The position numbers were made by a program, and so were the translations under genes. The notes beneath the pieces were generated by a model. That model saw only the letters and a program-made list of their open reading frames with translations. It had not been told where the DNA came from and made no database searches. This document shows positions 44,001 through 51,451 of a stretch of 64,000 nt of DNA, piece after piece (within the stretch, counting starts at the first letter, position 1; every line of letters begins with the position of its first letter). The DNA is from a virus. The stretch covers positions 1 to 64,000 of IMG/VR virus record IMGVR_UViG_3300009103_000004. One strand, 5' to 3'.

Positions 44001-44393
44001 GTAGGCAAAGTCCTTAGCAGACATCTTGTCTGGCCAGTCAGGAGGGAAGTTACCAACCTGTATACCATTCTCAGTTGTGATTTCCCTTTGGGGATAAGCT
44101 GGAAGCTTGCCGCCATGGGAGTAGTCTATTTTTGATTTCAGTATTGGTAGTTCTTTTTCTTTTGGAAAGTCCGCTTCTATAGTCTCCTCGCTTACTGGCA
44201 GCATCTCCTTCATAGCTTTTTCATACGAAGGCCACTTTTTTTGTGGGTGTATAACTCTTAGCCGGTCTACCCAGGCAAACTCTTTAGGTGACATGGTGTC
44301 TGGATAACTGTCGTCGTCAACCCATTCACGCGTGTACACTGTACCATTTGGGCGTGTGATCCCAACCATCTTGCCGGCCTTCTTGGTGAGCAT
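41040..44393 (-). CDS. Large Gly/Pro-rich virion protein
   Basis: 1117 residues from ATG 44391-44393, preferred to a TTG at 44474 because a terminator ends only a few bases upstream of that codon. It starts MLTKKAGKMVG, with the K-x-A motif at residues 4-6. The sequence is Gly, Pro, Tyr, Asn and Asp-rich throughout. A tandem repeat of about 36 residues is visible (GWTHKTQGEHNSIVPGEY, then GWRHANIGNTTEIDPGKY). A hydrophobic Gly/Ala segment (LQGSMDIGLGLVDATIAGGA) lies near residue 650. No enzyme motif. Large packaged or tail-lumen proteins can look like this. It is the first gene of the 44.4-33.5 kb unit. Confidence 0.55.
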   Translation of the reverse strand: MLTKKAGKMVGITRPNGTVYTREWVDDDSYPDTMSPKEFAWVDRLRVIHPQKKWPSYEKAMKEMLPVSEETIEADFPKEKELPILKSKIDYSHGGKLPAYPQREITTENGIQVGNFPPDWPDKMSAKDFAYKEKLWKLSTQQMGKPTYVQLNEAGDREYKQLLAKEKEDDAYWKERNKELFSIPNMIDDAASAAWYGATGTPGEEDIDFMQSTAGLPGGGGYYDPMRTTDIQKHILEQLSPDYYPIANKHIVPTGKDGAPYRFREWLPFSGVPTDAEGNPTGEYADLTFSGGATPPQEQYGQPYGWTHKTQGEHNSIVPGEYVRLDGEGKPLRHLDPAMMNQPGGWRHANIGNTTEIDPGKYWNLDEHGLPAPSGERSSGTKMYPSYWKKDYQKLLQGAGGELDKISEEIAQLQTLKQSGGPTDAAGIDQQIAAKVQERQALEESLLPYIQPKYDHETGTWANAPTENAWNPHYALKQRLLKDGVIESMDDPITVRTPQERWENYTWGKNEGTPNFFTLAGDTHGGNGLFSHQKSNLLGRAPRIGGGNRIRNTVGGMAQAINAGVWGGATKVNESWGAPGRNFFRGGKETGDLHPQIVVYPDGTTAVYTPGEAALQGSMDIGLGLVDATIAGGAFTQAIKRGGGKVIPQSWLPSSGTRVPMSNLQKGAIGTFWADQVGTPAASPTFTSDGTMRDPLLTQGLRKMFNIHAGHSSGYSSATPADVERYRAQHIQAYGNDDGFNMAVGTPIPDGSGNYISRGPSAIGALQGGGRLGGGANSIGIDTETPVWTEEYMRSNPEDSIQRGFLDADGNLTDSGRDTIEQGHPLTDYDPGGRGTLPLSELPGGNDSAYQGGHFPYQYREADGSISTGATMGGGHTFKYTDLRDQFYPTKVPYGEDGRYVDLKPHSRTGYFMGPQEYEYLKNVEGFSDEQLNTYNFAAPWDPNTGMVQGGQFFPYETFQTDHRGVDFVSQAQKAKYKAEDEANARAELHKNRTWNPEGANFSVDAGGSSGVGMSNDMALPYERLMRDPKYNDGKPVGNIKDHPKNMIQPKFERPRFGPQNSYPVSPSVNLQEDGAIDTIHNLAREIGEANDNSKAYGDLFDEQVQGQVNEEVPPVN

Positions 44394-44479
44394 GGGGGTA
44401 CCAACTTTAAATAAATTGTACTTATCCTTATTAGTCACGTAGGAAATTAAATACCAAACGATAAAGTTATGCAACAGAT

Positions 44480-44529
44480 AAAAAAAATCGCGGGGGCAAA
44501 AAGCTGAGGGGCTTTCGCGATTTTTTTTT
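44480..44529. terminator. Bidirectional intrinsic terminator
   Basis: Stem AAATCGCG/CGCGATTT (44485-44492 with 44516-44523), with a smaller inner hairpin, flanked by at least seven A on one side and nine T on the other, so it works on both strands. It ends the unit of 44558-46270 and precedes the large virion gene at 44393. Confidence 0.85.
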
Positions 44530-44557
44530 GATATACTAAATGATATGTTTATATTTA

Positions 44558-46270
44558 TTATTCACTTAAACCCGTGGGAGGGGTCAACTCATATACGCCG
44601 GCTTGGGAGCTATTATGCCAGGTAACATGATCTATCGCGTAGTATATGTACCCGATCTCCTGCATTGAATCTCGAAGTATATGAGAAAAGAATCCCGGGC
44701 ATTTGCTTAACAGGAAACTTTCTATAATCTCTAGAGACAACAGTAATACCTCTTCTACATGTTTTTGGTTCCTTACTCTAGAGAGCTCTGCCCATTCTTT
44801 ACGAATAGCGTTTACTATATAACTCTTTGGCAGAAGCCTGCTCTCGCAGTAGGAATCAAGCATTAAGAAGAACAAGAGGCGTGGGCAGGGGTTCTGCCAG
44901 AAATCAAACCTAACACTGTCAGCATTACCCGACACTTCTTGATTAGATACAGTGTTGTTAACTATAGAGTTGTAGTCATACCAGCGATGATTCCTATAAG
45001 TTTTAGCATCCAGATCTATGTAGGTACCAGTAGCACCGAATAGATTGGAACTAGCTCTAGTATTATCATCTCTGCCAGAGCCACCGCGTAGTACAGCTTT
45101 AGCAGGACCTCCAGATGATAGAAGTAACATATGCATCAGATATGATTTTATTAGCCCATACCGCAATGTATACGTACATTTTACATAAGGGTCCATAAGG
45201 CTCTCGACTGCAGAATACCTGTTCCTAGAATACCAATCATTAAAATCAAACTCTGATAGGTGGTCAGTTGGAACAGAAGGGTCTATTACACCATGATCTG
45301 CATCATAAGGAAAAAACGCATTTCCTCTTAAAGCAAGTATTGCCTGCAGAAGAATACCGTAACGTAGTATATGTTTATCCTTGGTTCGCAATAAAGCATC
45401 AGATGAATATAAATCTCCAGTAAGGAAATCACCATCTGGACCTCTCCAGCCCGCGTCTAGCCTATCTACTAGATGTTCTTGTGTTACGCCAGTATCGGAA
45501 TCTTCGTACCTAGCGTTCCTGTGAGAAAAGGGAACTTCCTCGTCTGAACAAAAAGAACAAAACGAAAGCCCGTAACCCAAGCTTTGTGTATATGCTTTAA
45601 GATAATCAATAGCGTAATTACGTATGACCTCCTTTAAAAACCGGATGCGATTGGTGTGAGTTCCGAATATAGAGTACATCCTACCATAACCACCCTCGAC
45701 GGTCCACCAACCACGTCGGTGTTCCATCCTGCCGTTTATATTGGTGTTGCCGTTCCTAACCATCCTGTAAGAGTAATACTGCGTATACTTATTGTTATGG
45801 GAATAATCTATAGTGTATGTATCCCTCACAAACTTGTTGTTGTCAGCGCCAACGCAGAGAATACCGGAGTTCTCAGACCTGTAGATACGAGAGCCAGTGT
45901 AGGAGAGAATACGATTCTTATAACCATTCGTTAGGTAGTAATTATTTCTTTGCTTGTGCAAAACCCAATGCGTGGTATGAATATCTATAATAGGCTCGCC
46001 GTAATACGACACCCTGTAGTATGACACCGGCGCACTGTTTTGGTTAGCTTTGGAAGCACATGCCATAGGGTAAAGGTACGTACTATCACATAGTTTCTTT
46101 CGACGTGATCCATATGGTCGTCGCCTATGTACCTGACGGCACTTATCGAAAGTCAGCAAACCATGGGCCCGTAATGTATAATTACCGCCAGGAGTGTCTC
46201 TGTAATCCCTACTAACTTTATGATCAATCTTGGGTAACTCTGTATTAGCATAATTAATTATATCAGTCAT
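44558..46270 (-). CDS. Large Tyr/Arg/Asn-rich protein of unknown function
   Basis: 570 residues. The N-terminal half is Tyr/Arg/Asn/His-rich with beta-type alternation (YYRVSYYGEPIIDIHTTHWV, NKYTQYYSYRMVRNGNTNIN). A CSFCSDEE motif sits near residue 245 and the C-terminal half is helical. No signal peptide, K-x-A motif or catalytic block was recognised. It overlaps the 71-residue gene by 8 bases and is followed by a terminator. It could be an early host-takeover or nucleic-acid-binding protein, but this is not supported by any motif. Confidence 0.5.
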   Translation of the reverse strand: MTDIINYANTELPKIDHKVSRDYRDTPGGNYTLRAHGLLTFDKCRQVHRRRPYGSRRKKLCDSTYLYPMACASKANQNSAPVSYYRVSYYGEPIIDIHTTHWVLHKQRNNYYLTNGYKNRILSYTGSRIYRSENSGILCVGADNNKFVRDTYTIDYSHNNKYTQYYSYRMVRNGNTNINGRMEHRRGWWTVEGGYGRMYSIFGTHTNRIRFLKEVIRNYAIDYLKAYTQSLGYGLSFCSFCSDEEVPFSHRNARYEDSDTGVTQEHLVDRLDAGWRGPDGDFLTGDLYSSDALLRTKDKHILRYGILLQAILALRGNAFFPYDADHGVIDPSVPTDHLSEFDFNDWYSRNRYSAVESLMDPYVKCTYTLRYGLIKSYLMHMLLLSSGGPAKAVLRGGSGRDDNTRASSNLFGATGTYIDLDAKTYRNHRWYDYNSIVNNTVSNQEVSGNADSVRFDFWQNPCPRLLFFLMLDSYCESRLLPKSYIVNAIRKEWAELSRVRNQKHVEEVLLLSLEIIESFLLSKCPGFFSHILRDSMQEIGYIYYAIDHVTWHNSSQAGVYELTPPTGLSE

Positions 46271-46478
46271 TGTTGTTATTTCCTTCTGTTAAACACTTAT
46301 CCTCCACATCCACAAAACTACAAGAATGTACAAGGTCTGAATCGCCTAGAGAAGCTAAACGCTTTTTTATTGCAGATCGCAAAACCCTGCCGTCTATCTC
46401 ATCCCAAAGTATTAAGTTATTATTCTCTGGATCAGTAGGTACCTCGGCTGCGAAACAAATGTCTAGTACTACAAACAT
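46263..46478 (-). CDS. Small hypothetical protein
   Basis: 71 residues with a strong AGGGAGGAGG ribosome site located in the end of the small membrane-protein gene before it. Sequence: a hydrophobic start (MFVVLDICFAAEVPTDPENN), a helical middle (GRVLRSAIKKRLASLGDSDL) and a Cys/Asp-containing end. No family is recognised. Overlap of 8 bases with 44558-46270 suggests co-translation. Confidence 0.5.
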   Translation of the reverse strand: MFVVLDICFAAEVPTDPENNNLILWDEIDGRVLRSAIKKRLASLGDSDLVHSCSFVDVEDKCLTEGNNNND

Positions 46479-46480
46479 TG

Positions 46481-46624
46481 TTAATCCTCCTCCCTATTCT
46501 TACTGCGAAGCCAAAGCGGCACAAGGCCCACTGCTATAAGTGCACCCCAAACTAAAAAACCGCCGTTCTGCAGAAATATACCCAAAAGCAAAACGGCGGC
46601 TACCATCAAAAATAAACTATTCAT
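46481..46624 (-). CDS. Hidden 47-residue two-segment membrane protein
   Basis: Translation of the gap gives MNSLFLMVAAVLLLGIFLQN, then GGFLVWGALIAVGLVPLWLR and SKNREED. Two short hydrophobic segments are separated by QNGG, with a charged tail. The ATG overlaps the stop of the glycosyltransferase gene at 46621 by 4 bases (ATGA), and its 3' end carries the ribosome site of the following gene, so it fits exactly between two real genes. Positive-inside topology puts both ends in the cytoplasm. The function is unknown; small holin-like or superinfection-immunity peptides have this form. Confidence 0.6.
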   Translation of the reverse strand: MNSLFLMVAAVLLLGIFLQNGGFLVWGALIAVGLVPLWLRSKNREED

Positions 46625-47286
46625 TGTTTAATGTAACCATGTAATATTCTAACTCTTTCTTTATCAGGAACTTTTATGAGATGACGTATGAATGTACCAT
46701 CCAGACCATTAAGCTCCTTATAACTTTTTACAAACCGAAAACTCCTGGTGTTGGATTCCCACAAAAACCACAAAGCAAGTTGCTCATAAGGATGATGATA
46801 GAGAGAATCAGAGTTATCCAAGTAGCGATACGTGTCATAGAATGTTCCACCATAAGAAGGATCTTCGGGGACGTTCCACCACTTGTCCGCTAACTCAATA
46901 CCATTATTACCTCTGCTAAACAAAAATACTCCAGCGTTTGCTCTATCCGAATGGAAGACTGAGGACTCCAGCATTTGATCTCTGGCAAATAGCCCACAAA
47001 CATTGGGATCTTTAATATACCCTGTAAGCGGGCCTAAGTTCATTGATTGGTTTACTACGAAAGCATCGCCATCAACATACAAAACGTAATCATAATTTGG
47101 AAGCTGCTCACGCAAGTGCCAAACCCTGCCCCAGGCTGGGTGCCTGGGAAAGGATTCATCTAGCTTAAACTCCTTATAATCATAGCCATGCGAAGCTGCA
47201 TACTGCTTGTTTATTTTAGAAGATAGGCTAACGTACTCGGGTTCTGGAGCACCATATGATACCTGATATATAAGAATGTTACTCAT
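46621..47286 (-). CDS. GT34-like glycosyltransferase
   Basis: 221 residues. The layout matches galactosyl/mannosyltransferases of the GMA12/MNN10 (GT34) type: INKQYAASHGYDYKEF, PAWGRVWHLREQLPNYDYVL, and the nucleotide-sugar DxD in YVDGDAFV (D72-G-D74), then NAGVFLFSRGN (compare 'NAGVfllRns') and a final LHGYIKQ (compare 'HF.g.'). It should transfer a hexose from a nucleotide sugar in the cytoplasm. It is one of several sugar-transferase genes to the right of 44.5 kb. The acceptor is unknown. Confidence 0.7.
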   Translation of the reverse strand: MSNILIYQVSYGAPEPEYVSLSSKINKQYAASHGYDYKEFKLDESFPRHPAWGRVWHLREQLPNYDYVLYVDGDAFVVNQSMNLGPLTGYIKDPNVCGLFARDQMLESSVFHSDRANAGVFLFSRGNNGIELADKWWNVPEDPSYGGTFYDTYRYLDNSDSLYHHPYEQLALWFLWESNTRSFRFVKSYKELNGLDGTFIRHLIKVPDKERVRILHGYIKQ

Positions 47287-47292
47287 TCCAAC

Positions 47293-48363
47293 CTACCACT
47301 GTGCCGTCTTACAACCTGTCTCTGTAGTAACTTCGGGCCTATAGTCTACAACGCATTTTAATGGATACCCTGTTAAAGGGCAGTAACACACATCATCCAT
47401 ATCTGCGTAAATCTCACCCTTACCTCGCTTGGTCTCATCTGATGTGATCTTATAACTATATATATCATTCTTTACATTCAACTCCCCGGATTCGCTGTGA
47501 ACGTCACCTAGGAACTTTGTGATTGAAGAATTAAAAACACACACTGACCACAAGGATGAAGTTCTACGTATCAGAGTAGATTGTAAAGCAGTGTGCATGT
47601 TCTCACTACTCATTGTAAGTGGAAGCCACATTTGATTGTTAAATGAATCATCTATGTCTTCCGGAAGGTCTGCCTTAATATATAGTAAATCTTTAAAGGC
47701 ACTAGTGGGGTTAGAACCCTGACCGAACCTGGCGGATAATATCTGATCCTTGAGCCTAAAGATAAAGTGACTGTCGCTGCGTGGAGTTGATGGCCTATCA
47801 TCAAAGTTGTACTGCACTGGATAGATTTCACGCGATACATCGGTGTTAGTAAAATCGCTAGTATTTTCAAAATTGATAACCATGTAGCTACCAGGGCCAT
47901 GTCGAAGATAAGCCCTGTTAACAGTATTAGGACCATCAATGTTTCTAAGTTCGAAAAAACTAAGATTAAATTGATTGCCCAAGACTTCCCTAGCAACCGT
48001 GTCCCTGAATACTAGCGGCCTTGCGGCAAACCTATTACCTGAATTTCCAGAATTTATGTAATCTATAAAGGGATCCACATTATTCCGTTGGTCACTTGCG
48101 AATCGCGAATCTAACCCAACTCGTTTCCAGCTATTGAACCAGCTGGTAAGTTGGTGGCTATAATCATCTATAACTAAATCGAGCCAGTCATAGACATTAA
48201 ACAATGGTTGTAACTTTCTCTTCTTGTTAAATTTTCCATTATCTACCAACTCAGCTTTAAGGTAGGGGGGCCCCATAGATTTGAACTTCCGCCAAATCTT
48301 GTTACCCATGCCCATACCCTGCTGCAGCATACCAGCTTTACTTTTGTATAATATGTTATCCAT
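47293..48363 (-). CDS. Hypothetical protein between two glycosyltransferases
   Basis: 356 residues. No membrane segment, signal or recognised catalytic block. A Gly/Met/Lys-rich start (KSKAGMLQQGMGMGNKIWRK) is followed by an Asn/Asp/Arg/Tyr-rich alpha/beta body and a C-terminal Cys pair (DVCYCPLTGYPLKCVV). It overlaps the glycosyltransferase upstream by 8 bases, so the two are probably made together. It may be a structural protein decorated by its neighbours or an enzyme accessory; no assignment is made. Confidence 0.5.
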   Translation of the reverse strand: MDNILYKSKAGMLQQGMGMGNKIWRKFKSMGPPYLKAELVDNGKFNKKRKLQPLFNVYDWLDLVIDDYSHQLTSWFNSWKRVGLDSRFASDQRNNVDPFIDYINSGNSGNRFAARPLVFRDTVAREVLGNQFNLSFFELRNIDGPNTVNRAYLRHGPGSYMVINFENTSDFTNTDVSREIYPVQYNFDDRPSTPRSDSHFIFRLKDQILSARFGQGSNPTSAFKDLLYIKADLPEDIDDSFNNQMWLPLTMSSENMHTALQSTLIRRTSSLWSVCVFNSSITKFLGDVHSESGELNVKNDIYSYKITSDETKRGKGEIYADMDDVCYCPLTGYPLKCVVDYRPEVTTETGCKTAQW

Positions 48364-49168
48364 TATTCTTTTTTATTTGTTTCTTGAAATGATCTATCGC
48401 GTTTCCGCGAAATACAAATGTTCCTCTATGGTGTAGCGGGCACATAAGATCAGCCCACACCTCCCCGCCAGCTTCAATCCAACGCTGACAAAATGCATAA
48501 TCCTCAGAAAGATAACGCTTAGATTCAGGGTGTAGCCAAGTGTCAAAGAAAGCCCACATGTTTTCTGCCAAAGGAGTGCCAGCAAAAGATTTAATATCAT
48601 TACGATACTGTAACTCAGGATGCTTCTCCATTAACACAGTAAAGGCTTGTTTCTTTACTAGCATAAATCCCGTACCTATGTTTGCAACTCGAGCAAATCC
48701 GTCTTTTATCTTACCTACAGATTCCCGGTCAACTTCGGTACTATGAACATTGATTACATACCGTGCAGAGCTATGTATAAGTTCGTCGTTAGACAGGTCC
48801 GGGTTTTGCTTTATAGAATCCTTTACTGCATCCCAGTTAACCGTCTTCATAGGGTACACACCGCCAACAACATCCTTGTCAGCAGATAATAACCGATAAA
48901 TGGATTTTGGGTTAAACGTAATGTCTGCGTCTATGAACATAAGATGCGTTGCATCTTTGTCTGCTAAAAATGTAGCTAGTAAACAAGCACGGGCACGTGT
49001 GACCAAACTGTCGTTTGATATTGTTTGAATACTGTATTTTATACCAGTGTCGGATAACTCACTTATTAAGTTACACATACTGCGCATATACTCCACGCTA
49101 ACCATACCGCCGTAACACGGCGTAGCTAGATGTAGGTTAACGCCATCGAAATCATATGATTCGGACAT
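48356..49168 (-). CDS. GT-A glycosyltransferase (GT2-like, common in marine phages)
   Basis: 270 residues. It begins with a strand and donor loop (VNLHLATPCYGGMVSVEYM), continues with NDSLVTRARACLLATFLADK and a strand ending in the DxD motif MFIDADITF (D80-A-D82), and has DVVGGVYPMK after it. Later blocks are VANIGTGFMLVKKQAF, YLSEDYAFCQRW (the catalytic-base region) and CPLHHRGTFVF. This order is typical of phage glycosyltransferases that modify DNA, capsid or surface glycans. The substrate is not evident. Confidence 0.75.
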   Translation of the reverse strand: MSESYDFDGVNLHLATPCYGGMVSVEYMRSMCNLISELSDTGIKYSIQTISNDSLVTRARACLLATFLADKDATHLMFIDADITFNPKSIYRLLSADKDVVGGVYPMKTVNWDAVKDSIKQNPDLSNDELIHSSARYVINVHSTEVDRESVGKIKDGFARVANIGTGFMLVKKQAFTVLMEKHPELQYRNDIKSFAGTPLAENMWAFFDTWLHPESKRYLSEDYAFCQRWIEAGGEVWADLMCPLHHRGTFVFRGNAIDHFKKQIKKNNG

Positions 49169-49183
49169 AATAAATATTAATGC

Positions 49184-49651
49184 TTAGGTTATTGTACGGG
49201 TTAAAGAATCTTCCGATATTGCTCGAGATGCCGGAGAGTTTGTATTGCTGCTCAACGAAACGTTGTAGTTGGTAGATCCAGACGATGAAAACAAATCTTC
49301 CCAGTATACATAGTAACGTTGTTTCTTATAGTAATGGTCGAAATGCCCAACATACTGCATGTTTGAATCCGCTGTAGGTTGCATATTAAAAACACTTCGC
49401 AATGCAACATCGGTATTATAAAAGGTGTCGTAAAGACCTTCTAACGAACGTGGAGCAGGAATCGAATAAACCGTAACGTCAACTAAGTCAGATGCAACCG
49501 GGTCATCTGCATCATTAAAAGTCTGTAAAACAATTTGAGGGGCGACAATGTTACCACTAGGCGCTGGGTTTACAACATCTACAATCCTAGCATTGCTGGA
49601 AATAGTCACAACTTGCGGGCTACATTCTAATATAATCGAGTATAGTTTCAT
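49184..49651 (-). CDS. Hypothetical beta-rich protein
   Basis: 155 residues. It has Ser/Asn/Thr/Val-rich strands (PQVVTISSNARIVDVVNPAP, NIVAPQIVLQTFNDADDPVA), a Tyr-rich centre (HFDHYYKKQRYYVYWEDLF) and a Ser/Asn-rich tail. It looks like a small virion or adhesion protein. The start codon lies only a few bases after a terminator T run, so its own promoter must overlap the hairpin or read-through must supply it. Family not recognised. Confidence 0.45.
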   Translation of the reverse strand: MKLYSIILECSPQVVTISSNARIVDVVNPAPSGNIVAPQIVLQTFNDADDPVASDLVDVTVYSIPAPRSLEGLYDTFYNTDVALRSVFNMQPTADSNMQYVGHFDHYYKKQRYYVYWEDLFSSSGSTNYNVSLSSNTNSPASRAISEDSLTRTIT

Positions 49652-49655
49652 AAAA

Positions 49656-49679
49656 TAAAAAACCCTGCCTGGGCAGGGT
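49656..49679 (-). terminator. Intrinsic terminator touching the next start codon
   Basis: Stem ACCCTGC/GCAGGGT (49662-49679) with a four-base loop and six T on the minus strand (49657-49662). It ends the unit of 49725-50351; the next ATG (49651) is about five bases past the T run. Confidence 0.85.
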
Positions 49680-49698
49680 CGTGTTAATAGTTAGATAA

Positions 49699-49720
49699 TA
49701 AAACGTCACACGACGTTTTA
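49699..49720. repeat. Second hairpin, perfect inverted repeat
   Basis: TAAAACGTC/GACGTTTTA (nine pairs, four-base loop) directly after the stop of 49725-50351 and 20 bases before the terminator at 49656-49679. It could be a secondary terminator, an RNA-stabilising 3' stem or a protein-binding site. Confidence 0.6.
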
Positions 49721-49724
49721 TTTA

Positions 49725-50351
49725 TTAATTTAAGTTCAAATCATCGAGATCAATATCATCATCAAACTTTAAGCCAAACCTATCCGAATAATCGTGCGGG
49801 GGTGGCTTTTTCTTCTTATAAAATAATTTAGGATTTGCGGGTTGTATCTCACTGTTGCTGACATGTGACAACTTACTAACTGGAACAACACAAAATTTAC
49901 CGTTTGATACAACTATAACATTATGGTCACTGTCTACAGCTGGTACTAAAAGCCTAACCATCTTTCCCCTGTACATAGCTGCGCCACCCTGCAGCATACA
50001 AAGGAAAAAATCAAACTCACCTTGTGGCATACCTGTAGGTGGTTTTAGAACAGGGGAGTCGGAAATACTCTTAAGTATAATGTGCTGTGCCTTGACATCG
50101 CCCGTGGCACGATACACTACTACTCGCTCTTCCTCAACAAGGGCAGAAACATCTAGGAAAAAATCACCAGGGTTTGGAGTTCTTATAGTGCCAGTCATAA
50201 CATAGCCGTCTGGAAGATTAACCAGGTTGTCTAACTCATGAAGTGCCCAGTCACTAAGACAAAGAGAGTTATTACCTCGATCGTTAAGGACCGAGTCAGG
50301 GGATAATCCCAAAAGGCTAGAAAATGCTTCTCGTAATTCGCCTCTATCCAT
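49725..50351 (-). CDS. Hypothetical protein with acidic tail
   Basis: 208 residues. A helical N terminus (REAFSSLLGLSPDSVL), alternating strands (FFLDVSALVEEERVVVYRAT, NVIVVSNGKFCVVPVSKL), a Lys/Pro patch (YKKKKPPPHDY) and an acidic end (FDDDIDLDDLNLN). Acidic tails of this type are found on DNA mimics and on partners of nucleic-acid-binding proteins, but no family is recognised. It ends a unit that begins near 52329. Confidence 0.45.
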   Translation of the reverse strand: MDRGELREAFSSLLGLSPDSVLNDRGNNSLCLSDWALHELDNLVNLPDGYVMTGTIRTPNPGDFFLDVSALVEEERVVVYRATGDVKAQHIILKSISDSPVLKPPTGMPQGEFDFFLCMLQGGAAMYRGKMVRLLVPAVDSDHNVIVVSNGKFCVVPVSKLSHVSNSEIQPANPKLFYKKKKPPPHDYSDRFGLKFDDDIDLDDLNLN

Positions 50352-50396
50352 AGCAGCTATTATAACCCCTACGACACCTAAATAAAAGGAAAAACA

Positions 50397-50633
50397 CTAA
50401 AGTGGGCGCGACACAATCTTTACTAACTTACACTTATTATACGGCCTAGCACACACTAGTACCTTCATGCCTACCTGTATGTCATACTTCCACGCATCTT
50501 CTCCTGAAATTAAGCGAATATTCTGTGCACCCTTGGTGTCTGAGTATACCGCAACCCAATGTTTGTGCCTAACTAGGTCAACCTCGGCTTCGTATGTCGT
50601 AGTATACTTTTCTGTAAGTTTAGACTTGGCCAT
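50397..50633 (-). CDS. Small beta-barrel-like hypothetical protein
   Basis: 78 residues: VDLVRHKHWVAVYSDTKGAQ, then DIQVGMKVLVCARPYNKCKL. The pattern of short strands with basic loops suggests an OB- or SH3-like small barrel, possibly nucleic-acid binding. It follows the 99-residue gene by one base. No family recognised. Confidence 0.4.
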   Translation of the reverse strand: MAKSKLTEKYTTTYEAEVDLVRHKHWVAVYSDTKGAQNIRLISGEDAWKYDIQVGMKVLVCARPYNKCKLVKIVSRPL

Positions 50634-50634
50634 G

Positions 50635-50934
50635 TCACTTCAGTGTTTGTTCTGCAAGATCTGGTATACGATCAAAAGCACAACTAAGACAATGCTCTAA
50701 TAATTTAGGATCTTTCAACACAGTATCTTTCATACCCTCTGTTATAAATGCTGTCAGTGCAAGCAAAACACCATTTGCTATACTCCTTTCGACAATACTC
50801 TCATCTGAAGGTATCGGAGTGCTGACATCGGTTAGAACATCTCCTGTATCGTTGGTCTTGATCGAAATACTTATACCGAGAGAGTCGAAATTTATACGCT
50901 CTTCATCACCAGGCTTTAATAAACTGTAAGGCAT
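50635..50934 (-). CDS. Small hypothetical protein
   Basis: 99 residues. The first half is beta-like (INFDSLGISISIKTNDTGDV), the second helical (VERSIANGVLLALTAFITEG, HCLSCAFDRIPDLAEQTLK). No signal peptide or catalytic motif. It is one of several short, closely packed genes in this unit and probably early or middle expressed. Function unknown. Confidence 0.4.
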   Translation of the reverse strand: MPYSLLKPGDEERINFDSLGISISIKTNDTGDVLTDVSTPIPSDESIVERSIANGVLLALTAFITEGMKDTVLKDPKLLEHCLSCAFDRIPDLAEQTLK

Positions 50935-50944
50935 AGTAGGTATG

Positions 50945-51451
50945 TTATTTGACTATTTTCCTAAAACGGTCAAGTAACAAGTTACCATACATATCAGCAT
51001 TTTTCTCAGTGTCTTCTGCATCTATCTGTTCTTCAGCGACTAAGTAATGATGAAGTTCATGACCAAATAAAAAAACCAAAGCTTCGCCGGGAGTGTTGAC
51101 CATCAGGGAACTCTCGAGTTTTACAGACACGGTTTGCTCCTTAAGGCAAACATTCCTAGACGTTATAACCTGGCCACTAGGAATTGACTTTTTTAAACCA
51201 GGGAGCGGGAGTACAAGCGGGGGTTCTTTTGTGGCGACCCTAAACGGGTACGGGCCTGGTATGTGAAGGACCATCTCATACGGACGATTTGCACCGTCTA
51301 TATGGTCCAGCCAGCCGTATACACCAAACCCGTACTTACCCCGCTTAACCTTAACATGAGACATGGAGTCACAGTCAAACTTGTATAACCAGACCTTGCA
51401 AAAATCCAATGCAGACTCGTCACATAGCTTGGTACTGATTCTCCAGTTCAT
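50945..51451 (-). CDS. HExxH metalloprotease-like protein
   Basis: 168 residues. Near the C terminus, ALVFLFGHELHHYLVAEEQI gives the zincin motif H131-E-L-H-H135, followed by DAEDTEKNADMYG, whose Asp/Glu residues (such as E149 or D153) could be the third ligand. The arrangement resembles small SprT-like or ImmA-like peptidases. The N-terminal part is beta-rich (KYGFGVYGWLDHIDGANRPY, PYEMVLHIPG). It overlaps the 165-residue gene by 4 bases. An intracellular protease acting on host or phage regulators is possible. The motif is clear; family and target are not. Confidence 0.55.
   Translation of the reverse strand: MNWRISTKLCDESALDFCKVWLYKFDCDSMSHVKVKRGKYGFGVYGWLDHIDGANRPYEMVLHIPGPYPFRVATKEPPLVLPLPGLKKSIPSGQVITSRNVCLKEQTVSVKLESSLMVNTPGEALVFLFGHELHHYLVAEEQIDAEDTEKNADMYGNLLLDRFRKIVK

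Noticed and set aside
44394-44474. 27-residue N-terminal extension of the large virion protein
   Set aside because: It needs a TTG start directly next to a bidirectional terminator and would move the K-x-A motif away from the N terminus.
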